Notes under the pieces: model-generated
The model's database searches: none
Told to the model about the DNA's origin: nothing
The model's input: only the letters and a program-made list of their open reading frames with translations
Part shown: positions 1 through 6,333 of the stretch, one piece after another
Layout of the letters: each line of letters starts with the position of its first letter
Numbering within the stretch: the stretch's first letter is position 1
Position numbers and translations under genes: made by a program
Assembly (NCBI GenBank): GCA_041554435.1
Contig: JBFFLX010000170.1
Location: 1 to 7,118 of the forward strand
Direction: 5' to 3'
Source of the DNA: BM524 sp041554435
Lineage (GTDB): Bacteria > Bacteroidota > Bacteroidia > Bacteroidales > F082
DNA: 7,118 nucleotides

Positions 1-44
1 AACAAGAAAAAAGAAAAAGTGGGAGTATTGAATTTATTAGAATA

Positions 45-84
45 GAGGATCAGAGGATCAATGGATCAGAGGATTAGAGGATTA
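45..84. repeat. Five tandem 8-base units, consensus GAGGATYA
   Basis: Five exactly adjacent octamers are visible: GAGGATCA (45-52), GAGGATCA (53-60), ATGGATCA (61-68), GAGGATTA (69-76) and GAGGATTA (77-84). The units differ at only three positions. The tract lies in noncoding DNA beyond the 3' end of the lipoprotein gene, so it could be in that gene's trailing transcript. No function is known to me. A simple slippage-derived array is the plainest reading. Confidence 0.9.
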
Positions 85-99
85 TATAATGTAAACAAT

Positions 100-168
100 C
101 ATTTTTCATTTTCCATTCTTCATTATCAATTGTCAATTATCAATTGTCAATTATCAATTATCAATTAT
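100..168. repeat. Imperfect 7-base tandem repeat, about ten units
   Basis: Reading each unit from its CA dinucleotide gives CATTTTT (100-106), CATTTTC (107-113), CATTCTT (114-120), a 6-base CATTAT (121-126), CAATTGT (127-133), CAATTAT (134-140), CAATTGT (141-147) and three CAATTAT (148-168). The right half is nearly perfect and the left half is diverged to pyrimidine-rich units. Similar CAATTAT-type tracts are, to my recollection, common between genes in Bacteroidota. The tract is noncoding and adjoins the 3' side of the lipoprotein gene. Confidence 0.88.
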
Positions 169-187
169 CCACTAAAACACACCGCCT

Positions 188-203
188 TGTCCCTATGTCC
201 CTT
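188..203. repeat. Two tandem 8-base units (TGTCCCTA, TGTCCCTT)
   Basis: TGTCCCTA (188-195) is followed directly by TGTCCCTT (196-203), just before the end of the lipoprotein gene at 210. With only two copies it could be chance. It is listed because it is the third short tandem repeat within 160 bases. Confidence 0.6.
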
Positions 204-209
204 TATAAA

Positions 210-791
210 CTAAGGTTTCAAAGTAATATAAGTAGGTAGTTTTTTCATTCCGGAACTTGTTTTGTAATATGGTTTGATTTTCAGTTTGATATCTAGTTTT
301 TTTATTTCTTCCTCATCATTAATATTTCTTGCAACTTTAATTATCTGAGGCAGTGATCCTGAATTGAGGACATCCAGTAAATTCAATTGAGTTTTAACCT
401 TAAATACTTTTTTGGAATAAGGTTCTACTTCTATTCTATCGTCAAAACTTCCGGCAGCATATTCAGTTTCTCCCATCAAAAATTTCCAGTCCATACCCGA
501 AATGGCAGCCCTTTTATCATTTATATTATTTACTTCAATAAATACATTTAACTTTAACGGCATATTACCACTGAATAATCTTCCCGTAAGGGTCATAATA
601 TCTCCTGCATTAAGGCTTTCGCCATTATTTAGTTCGCTTATATCAACCCCGCCTAACTCAGTTGCCTGAACATTATCTATTGTAAAAACACTTCCTATAA
701 AACGCTCATATTCACCTGCCTGATTAAGGATACTGCAACTGTTTAAAACAAGTGCTACAATAATTATCAAACTAAATTTAATTCTATTCAT
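210..791 (-). CDS. Small exported lipoprotein, possibly LEA14/WHy-like
   Basis: This encodes a 193-residue protein with a type II signal peptide: N2-R3-I4-K5, a hydrophobic stretch at residues 6-16, then the lipobox L-N-S-C with the lipidated cysteine at C19. After cleavage it should be anchored in the envelope, probably in the outer membrane because there is no aspartate at +2. The rest is a single beta-rich domain (about residues 35-193). The pattern G-D-I-M-T-L-T-G at 63-70, followed by P-L-K-L-N-V-F-I-E-V-N-N at 78-89 and a later basic strand, resembles LEA type 2/WHy domains, which are found in many small Bacteroidota lipoproteins. That family call is an inference from pattern only. No catalytic motif is seen. 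The start is supported by the signal peptide directly after M1 and by purine-rich AAGAAAAAGAA upstream. The gene is divergent from the PNGase F-like gene, with 211 bases between them, and stands alone on its strand here. Confidence 0.85.
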   Translation of the reverse strand: MNRIKFSLIIIVALVLNSCSILNQAGEYERFIGSVFTIDNVQATELGGVDISELNNGESLNAGDIMTLTGRLFSGNMPLKLNVFIEVNNINDKRAAISGMDWKFLMGETEYAAGSFDDRIEVEPYSKKVFKVKTQLNLLDVLNSGSLPQIIKVARNINDEEEIKKLDIKLKIKPYYKTSSGMKKLPTYITLKP

Positions 792-834
792 ATATATTCT
801 TTTTCTTAAAACGGAACTCTTTGACTAATATTTT

Positions 835-842
835 CAAAAATA
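835..842 (-). promoter_or_regulatory. Candidate -7 promoter box for the lipoprotein gene
   Basis: On the minus strand this reads TATTTTTG, a full match to the Bacteroidota -7 consensus TAnnTTTG. It ends 43 bases upstream of the lipoprotein start codon, which gives a plausible short leader. I find no convincing TTTG -33 element at the usual 19-21 base spacing, and an octamer with two free positions in AT-rich DNA is weak evidence. Confidence 0.4.
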
Positions 843-954
843 TCTCTGAAACTCATTTTATTTTTTCTGCTGGCGAAAATAGTATTTTATTTAAGTAAAA
901 TGCAGCTTCTGAATAGGCCAGGGTTGTCAGATGGAAAAGAATAATTAAAAAGAT

Positions 955-962
955 TACTTTTG
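955..962 (+). promoter_or_regulatory. Candidate -7 promoter box for the PNGase F-like gene
   Basis: TACTTTTG matches the Bacteroidota -7 consensus TAnnTTTG in full and lies 40 bases upstream of the ATG at 1003. The same octamer occurs on the minus strand upstream of typA. No -33 TTTG is visible at standard spacing; GTTG at 923-926 is too far away. Confidence 0.42.
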
Positions 963-1002
963 AATTTCAATAAGCAAAAAGTCATTACTAAAATTAAATA
1001 AT

Positions 1003-4000
1003 ATGAGATCTTTGTTATCCCTAGCACTATTAGTTTTTTTAACTTCATTTGTTTTTGCCGACAATGGCGACACAATAGTGGTGCAAACCATTGATTATGA
1101 CACACCTGTAAATCCGGGCTGGAATGCACCCAGAGAAGGAAAATACTTGTTTCCGGGTGATACAATTAGTTATTCCAAGATTCTTATGTATTATAATCTG
1201 AAATGCGATCCCAACCAAAATCCGGCTTGTGGCGAATGGGATTATACAACACATACTAGGATTTACGAACATACAGGCGAGTTCGATTCCACTCAGTACA
1301 CTCACCCAAAATTTAAGGTAAACAATACTGCTCCCGACACATTGATGGCCATGAATACACCTTCCTTTACTTATGTGCCAAGTTTGGAATATATTAACCA
1401 AACATCACCTCAGAGTCAGGTAGATGTAGGAACTAACTCAACTACAATGGATTTCCCTTTTGGAACTTCCGGCGATGGTCGTGCCCAATTTATTTATACT
1501 GCAAATGAACTTCAATCAGCAGGTTTGACGCAAGGCGACTTAACAGGATTGATAATTAATCTGGATTCGGATGTTATCTTAAAACATTTTAGTATTAAAA
1601 TGAAGTCATTCGAACTGGATACTCTGCCTCAGGATACTTTAATTAATTATGGATTTACAACTGTTTTTGAAAGAAACAGCCAATTTTCGTCGGGCGACAA
1701 TCAAATTGACTTTAGTTTCCCCTTTAACTGGGATGGTAGTTCCAATGTGTTAATCGACATAAGTTATGCTGAATCAGAAGGAAATGCTCAAATAGCATCC
1801 TTTGTATGTGCTTCTAATGAAACCCTGGCTTCCGCTGATGCAGATAAGTTTTTGCACTTTAGCGGATGGGATTTGATAGAGGTTCCCTCTCAGGTTTTCG
1901 ACAATATTGATTCTACAATTACCATTTCTTTCTGGCAATATGGCGACCCCCTAAAACAGCCTATGAATAATTCAATTTTTCATGGATTTAATGATGATGG
2001 AGAAAGAGTACTTAATGCTCACCTACCCTGGAGTAATAGCCAGATTTACTGGGATGCAGGCCAGAATGGAGATGGAGGATACGACAGAATAAACCGTACG
2101 GCCCCCAGTGCTTCAAATTTTAAAGGGCAATGGAATCAGTGGACATTTACCAAAAACGTCGACAACGGAAATATGAGAATGTATTTAAATGGTTTAATGT
2201 TTTATACCGGATCGGGTAAAAAGATGAGTATGGCGGGCATTAGCGAATTCTTTATTGGAGGCGCTAAAACAAATAACTTCTATGAAGGTTATATCGATGA
2301 TTTTATTATTTGGGATGAGGCACTGGATATCCAGACTATTATGACAACCGTTGGAAAAAGCATCGACAATACTCATCCTTATTACAACAATATACTTGCA
2401 TATTATAAATTTGATGAAGGAAGTGGAACCTTAATTTACGACTCAAGTCCAAATTCATTCGATGCCATCGACTTTTTCGGTCAGCCGGAATGGAAATCAT
2501 ACGAAGGAAGTACACGCCACAAAAACGGCTATCGACTTAATAATAAGCCGTTTATAAAACTTCAACAAGGTAATTATAATATTAGTTTATTGGATTCGAT
2601 AGTAGTTATTGACACCTTCCAGATGGCTGCAAACAGTATTATTTTTTATGATCCTCTTGATCCGGTAACAGCCATAGACACTATTTTAAAATGGCCTCAA
2701 TACTATAATAATTATGTTTATGATGCGGCAGGAAATGCCACAGATTCAACATTAGTTAGTGCCGATACTACACTTTATAATGAAACTTATATTTATTATG
2801 GTGATCCTTATGAAATCCTTATCCCTTGGGAAATAGGACGATTTATTACTCCTTACGGGAATAATTTAAGTCTTGGTAATGATGGCTTTACCTGGATTTA
2901 TGATGTTACCGATTATGAGCCATTTTTACGCGATAGCGTTCATATAAGCGCCGGAAACTTTCAGGAATTGCTCGATTTGGAATTTCATATGATAGTAGGA
3001 ACTCCTCCTCGTGATGTTATAAAAATTGAAAAACTCTATAATGGTTATTGGAATCTTAAGGATATGGAGCAAAATGCACCGCCTAAAAAAATTGGTGTCG
3101 ATCCTCTCGCTGTACAATGGAAAGTAAAAACCAGAACTACCGGTCACTTATTTGATAATCCTACCAATTGTGCGGAATTTTGTGAGAAGACACATAGTTT
3201 TGCAATTGACGGTCAGGATATTTTAAGTTGGGAAATAATTCAGGAATGTGCTGAAAATCCGCTATATCCGCAGGGAGGAACCTGGATTTACGATCGTGCC
3301 GGATGGTGCCCGGGAATGAAAGTAACAGAACAGGATATAGAAATTACTGATTATGTTAATTCCGATTCCATCACTGTTGATTATAATTCAGAATATGATG
3401 AATACGGCACCTATGACCTTAAGGTCCATATGTTTTCATATACCAACTTCAATTTCCAAAATGATGCGGCTATTGATGAAATAATTGCTCCCAATAATGC
3501 AAAAAGATATATGAGATATAATCCAACTGCATCTAATCCTATTATAGTTATCAAAAATCTTGGCGCTAATAATCTTACTTCCTTAGATATTAATTATGGT
3601 CCTGAAGGCTCATCTAAAACATACAATTGGACAGGAGATTTGGAACCAATGAAAACTGAGCAAATTACTCTCGATGAGTTTGATTGGGAAGAATGGCAGA
3701 ATGGTAATGGTGTTTTTAATGCTGTTGTTTCTAATCCCAACGGACAAGAAGATGAAAATCACATAAACGACTCATATTCTTCATCTTATAATCAGGTAGA
3801 TATTTATCCGGGAACATTAATAATACATTTTAAAACTAATAATGCTGCTTATCAAAACCGATATGAAATAAGAACTGCCGCCGGAGTTAAAATTTTTGAA
3901 AGAAAAAATCTCAGCAATGCAACTGATTATATCGATACTCTAACTCTTTTTAATGGTATTTACGATTTCTATATGTTCGACACGGGAGATAATGGAATTT

Positions 4001-4404
4001 CCTTCTGGGCAGAACCCGGACAAGGTAATGGTTCATTAAAATTCTATAACCTTGAAGGAAACGTAATAAAATCTTTTAATGGCGATTTTGGAGACAGAAT
4101 TTACAATAGTTTTTATGCTGATATGTATTTGAATACAAGCAACATATCAGACGCTAACTTAAGTTTTACTTTAAGTCCTAATCCAAGCGACGGACAATTT
4201 GTTTTATCTTATATTTTGGATGAACCTTCGACGATAAATATTAATATTTATAATACCGAAGGGAAAGTAGTTTATACCGATAAGTTAAGCGAACAAAAAA
4301 CTGCCAACCAAAACATAAATATAAAAGGTGTTTCACCAGGCATTTACAATTTTGTAGTTGACTATAAGGGAAAGAGATATTCTGAAAAGATAATTATCAG
4401 ATAG
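1003..4404 (+). CDS. Secreted PNGase F-related multidomain protein with LamG insert and T9SS sorting domain
   Basis: This 1133-residue exported protein starts with a signal peptide (residues 1-19, cleavage likely after V-F-A). Residues 20-90 match the start of the N-terminal domain of peptide-N-glycosidase F (PNGase F, from memory of the Elizabethkingia enzyme), which removes N-glycans from asparagine. They include C68, C76 and the E-W-D motif whose D80 equals catalytic D60. The fold then breaks off and resumes near 603 with W-E-I-G-R-F-I-T-P-Y (609-618), D-V-T-D (634-637) and V-G-T-P (665-668). The C-terminal glycosidase half follows, with G-H at 714-715, C-A-E-F-C at 723-727 (E725 equals E206), C749 and D-R-A-G-W-C-P-G-M at 764-772. 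All six family cysteines are present. The insert holds a beta domain (about 130-270), a LamG/ConA-like module (about 280-450, with W-N-Q-W at 377-380 and I-D-D-F at 431-434) and another beta segment (about 490-600). A possible CARDB-like domain (845-930), a beta domain common in T9SS cargo (937-1041) and a type A sorting domain (about 1053-1133, with S-P-N-P at 1058-1061 and G-I-Y near the end) complete it. It is probably secreted or surface-attached. Glycosidase activity is uncertain because the E118 equivalent appears absent. No partner gene is adjacent in an operon. Confidence 0.87.
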   Translation: MRSLLSLALLVFLTSFVFADNGDTIVVQTIDYDTPVNPGWNAPREGKYLFPGDTISYSKILMYYNLKCDPNQNPACGEWDYTTHTRIYEHTGEFDSTQYTHPKFKVNNTAPDTLMAMNTPSFTYVPSLEYINQTSPQSQVDVGTNSTTMDFPFGTSGDGRAQFIYTANELQSAGLTQGDLTGLIINLDSDVILKHFSIKMKSFELDTLPQDTLINYGFTTVFERNSQFSSGDNQIDFSFPFNWDGSSNVLIDISYAESEGNAQIASFVCASNETLASADADKFLHFSGWDLIEVPSQVFDNIDSTITISFWQYGDPLKQPMNNSIFHGFNDDGERVLNAHLPWSNSQIYWDAGQNGDGGYDRINRTAPSASNFKGQWNQWTFTKNVDNGNMRMYLNGLMFYTGSGKKMSMAGISEFFIGGAKTNNFYEGYIDDFIIWDEALDIQTIMTTVGKSIDNTHPYYNNILAYYKFDEGSGTLIYDSSPNSFDAIDFFGQPEWKSYEGSTRHKNGYRLNNKPFIKLQQGNYNISLLDSIVVIDTFQMAANSIIFYDPLDPVTAIDTILKWPQYYNNYVYDAAGNATDSTLVSADTTLYNETYIYYGDPYEILIPWEIGRFITPYGNNLSLGNDGFTWIYDVTDYEPFLRDSVHISAGNFQELLDLEFHMIVGTPPRDVIKIEKLYNGYWNLKDMEQNAPPKKIGVDPLAVQWKVKTRTTGHLFDNPTNCAEFCEKTHSFAIDGQDILSWEIIQECAENPLYPQGGTWIYDRAGWCPGMKVTEQDIEITDYVNSDSITVDYNSEYDEYGTYDLKVHMFSYTNFNFQNDAAIDEIIAPNNAKRYMRYNPTASNPIIVIKNLGANNLTSLDINYGPEGSSKTYNWTGDLEPMKTEQITLDEFDWEEWQNGNGVFNAVVSNPNGQEDENHINDSYSSSYNQVDIYPGTLIIHFKTNNAAYQNRYEIRTAAGVKIFERKNLSNATDYIDTLTLFNGIYDFYMFDTGDNGISFWAEPGQGNGSLKFYNLEGNVIKSFNGDFGDRIYNSFYADMYLNTSNISDANLSFTLSPNPSDGQFVLSYILDEPSTININIYNTEGKVVYTDKLSEQKTANQNINIKGVSPGIYNFVVDYKGKRYSEKIIIR

Positions 4405-4410
4405 GGATTT

Positions 4411-4456
4411 ATCAAAGCATCGGGATTAATCCCGATGTTACTTTGATGCCCTTTTT
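4411..4456 (+). terminator. Hairpin terminator between convergent genes, overlapping the typA 3' end
   Basis: An inner perfect stem, CATCGGG (4418-4424) with CCCGATG (4431-4437), encloses the loop ATTAAT. An outer stem, ATCAAAG (4411-4417) with CTTTGAT (4441-4447), extends it, leaving TTA (4438-4440) as a bulge. On the plus strand the stem is followed within a few bases by a run of five T (4452-4456), so it fits an intrinsic terminator for the PNGase F-like gene, which ends at 4404. The bulge is the typA stop codon on the other strand. The minus strand has the same stem but no good T run after it, so termination of typA here is less certain. Confidence 0.78.
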
Positions 4457-6237
4457 CTATCGTGCTCGTTAAGAAGGATTTTCCTCAATCTCAATGATCG
4501 TGGTGTTACTTCAAGATATTCATCAGTTCTGATAATCTCCATATACTCTTCAAGTGAGAAGATAATCGGAGGCGGTATCAAAACCTTGGTATCGGAACCC
4601 GAAGAGCGCATATTACTAAGTTTTTTACCTTTATTTACGTTAATCACAAGATCGCCTGCACGAGTGCTCTCCCCTATTACCTGACCGGCATAAACCATAT
4701 CGTTGGAATGTATATAAAACTTACCTCTGTCGATAAGTTTCCAAATACCAAAAGGAATTGCAGTACCTGTTTCCATTGCAATCAAAGCTCCATTATTACG
4801 CATAATGAAATCACCTTTCCATGGCTCAAACTTATCGAAACGATGGGCAATTATGGCTTCTCCTTCTGTAGAGGTTAAAATATTGTTTCTCAAACCAATA
4901 ATTCCTCGTGAAGGAATTCTGAATTCGAGCATCATTCTGTCGTTTTTGGGCTCCATATTAAGGAACTCACCTTTACGGTTGGAAACAATTTCAATTACTC
5001 TGCCGGTAAAATCTTCCGGGCATAAAACGGTAAGACTTTCGATAGGCTCGTGTTTCACACCATCTATTTCCTTAATAATAACTCTTGGTTGTCCCAATTG
5101 GAACTCATAACCTTCGCGGCGCATGGTTTCAACTAATATTGACAAGTGGAGTATTCCTCTTCCATAAACCAAATAACTGTCGGCTGAATTAGTTTCTTCA
5201 ACTTTAAGTGCCAGATTTTTTTCGGTTTCCAAAAACAATCGGTCGCGTAAATGCCTGGATGTTACATATTTACCTTCCTTGCCAAAAAATGGTGAGTTAT
5301 TAATGGTAAACAACATACTCATGGTAGGCTCATCAATTTTTATGGAAGGAAGTCCTTCAGGATTATCAAAATCGGTAATGGTATCGCCAATTTCGAAATC
5401 TTCAATTCCCATAAGGGCAACAATATCACCAGCTTCCACCGGAGTTTTAATCTTCTCTTTGCCAAGGCCTTCGAAGAGGTATAATTCTTTGATTTTAGAT
5501 TTGGTAACTTTTCCATCTCTTTTTACAAGAGAAACATTCATTCCCATTTGAAGAGTACCTCTTGTAAGTCTTCCCACGGCTATACGGCCTACAAAAGAAG
5601 AATAATCGAGTGAGGTGATTTGCATTTGGGGAGTTCCATCTTCGAATTTGGCAGCAGGAATATGTTCAATTATCATATCCAGCAAATGAGAAACATCCTC
5701 AGTTTCATTCTTCCAGTCGTCAGACATCCATCCATTTTTGGATGAACCATAAACAACGGGGAAATCGAGCTGATCTTCCGTGGCTCCCAGGTTGAACATA
5801 AGGTCGAAAACAAGTTCGTGAACCTCATCAGGGCGACAATTAGGTTTATCAACCTTATTGATAACCACAATTGGTTTTAATTTTAAATCGATGGCTTTTT
5901 GAAGCACGAATCGGGTTTGAGGCATAGGACCTTCAAAAGCATCCACAACCAAAAGCACACCATCGGCCATATTTAAAACCCTTTCAACCTCTCCCCCAAA
6001 GTCGGAGTGACCGGGAGTATCTATAATATTGATTTTTACATCTTTATATCTAACTGAAACGTTTTTCGATAAAATTGTAATACCTCTTTCTCTTTCAAGA
6101 TCATTGCTGTCGAGTATTAAATCGCCCATATCCTGGTTATCTCTAAAGAGTTTAACCTGGTGTAGCATACGATCAACCAGAGTAGTCTTACCATGGTCAA
6201 CGTGGGCGATTATTGCTATATTCCTTATATCCTGCAT
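4438..6237 (-). CDS. typA: Translational GTPase TypA/BipA
   Basis: This 599-residue ribosome-binding GTPase of the EF-G superfamily is full length for TypA (about 600). In other bacteria TypA assists large-subunit assembly and growth under stress or cold. The G domain (about 1-195) has G1 A-H-V-D-H-G-K-T-T at 11-19, the G2 region R-E-R-G-I-T-I at 49-55, G3 D-T-P-G-H at 73-77, G4 N-K-V-D at 127-130 and a G5-like G-S-S-K at 164-167. A beta-barrel domain II (about 205-290) and EF-G-like domains III and V (about 305-480) follow. The TypA-specific C-terminal domain (about 485-599) occupies the place where EF-G and LepA differ, which with the missing EF-G domain IV separates it from those paralogues. 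The protein is cytoplasmic. The start M-Q-D-I-R-N-I-A-I-I-A-H is the usual TypA N-terminus; there is no clear Shine-Dalgarno sequence upstream. The gene is divergent from a secreted-protein gene (96 bases between them) and convergent with the PNGase F-like gene, so it is probably transcribed alone. Nothing looks truncated. Confidence 0.98.
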   Translation of the reverse strand: MQDIRNIAIIAHVDHGKTTLVDRMLHQVKLFRDNQDMGDLILDSNDLERERGITILSKNVSVRYKDVKINIIDTPGHSDFGGEVERVLNMADGVLLVVDAFEGPMPQTRFVLQKAIDLKLKPIVVINKVDKPNCRPDEVHELVFDLMFNLGATEDQLDFPVVYGSSKNGWMSDDWKNETEDVSHLLDMIIEHIPAAKFEDGTPQMQITSLDYSSFVGRIAVGRLTRGTLQMGMNVSLVKRDGKVTKSKIKELYLFEGLGKEKIKTPVEAGDIVALMGIEDFEIGDTITDFDNPEGLPSIKIDEPTMSMLFTINNSPFFGKEGKYVTSRHLRDRLFLETEKNLALKVEETNSADSYLVYGRGILHLSILVETMRREGYEFQLGQPRVIIKEIDGVKHEPIESLTVLCPEDFTGRVIEIVSNRKGEFLNMEPKNDRMMLEFRIPSRGIIGLRNNILTSTEGEAIIAHRFDKFEPWKGDFIMRNNGALIAMETGTAIPFGIWKLIDRGKFYIHSNDMVYAGQVIGESTRAGDLVINVNKGKKLSNMRSSGSDTKVLIPPPIIFSLEEYMEIIRTDEYLEVTPRSLRLRKILLNEHDRKRASK

Positions 6238-6283
6238 TTTAATAGTGATAAATTAGTCTTTTTCTTATTTACTTAAGCGGCTG

Positions 6284-6291
6284 CAAAAGTA
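6284..6291 (-). promoter_or_regulatory. Candidate -7 promoter box for typA
   Basis: On the minus strand this reads TACTTTTG, a full match to TAnnTTTG and identical to the box before the PNGase F-like gene. It ends 46 bases upstream of the typA start. A minus-strand TTTG lies at 6321-6324, but the 29-base gap is longer than the usual 19-21, so the -33 element is unproven. Confidence 0.45.
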
Positions 6292-6333
6292 GTCTTATTT
6301 TTTACTATTTTTAATGCAACCAAATTATTATTC

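Noticed and set aside
1..45. Plus-strand frame open from the left edge to TAG at 43-45, possibly the tail of an upstream gene
   Set aside because: Only 14 lysine-rich codons are visible, and a second frame ending at 29-31 is equally plausible. No family signal can be read.
177..186. ACACACCGCC, identical to part of the universal 16S rRNA 3' region
   Set aside because: The match is ten bases and the flanks do not continue as 16S; the surrounding sequence is repeat-rich spacer. Taken as chance.
887..1165. Minus-strand frame spanning the divergent spacer and the start of the PNGase F-like gene
   Set aside because: It overlaps the signal-peptide coding region, has no family pattern, and would cover the candidate promoter.
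4805..6256. Plus-strand open frames lying antisense to typA
   Set aside because: They overlap a fully conserved GTPase gene, show no protein family pattern, and are expected shadows of its codon use.
6317..6324. Minus-strand TTTG/GTTG as a -33 element for typA
   Set aside because: The gap to the -7 box is 25-29 bases instead of the usual 19-21, and such tetramers are frequent by chance.
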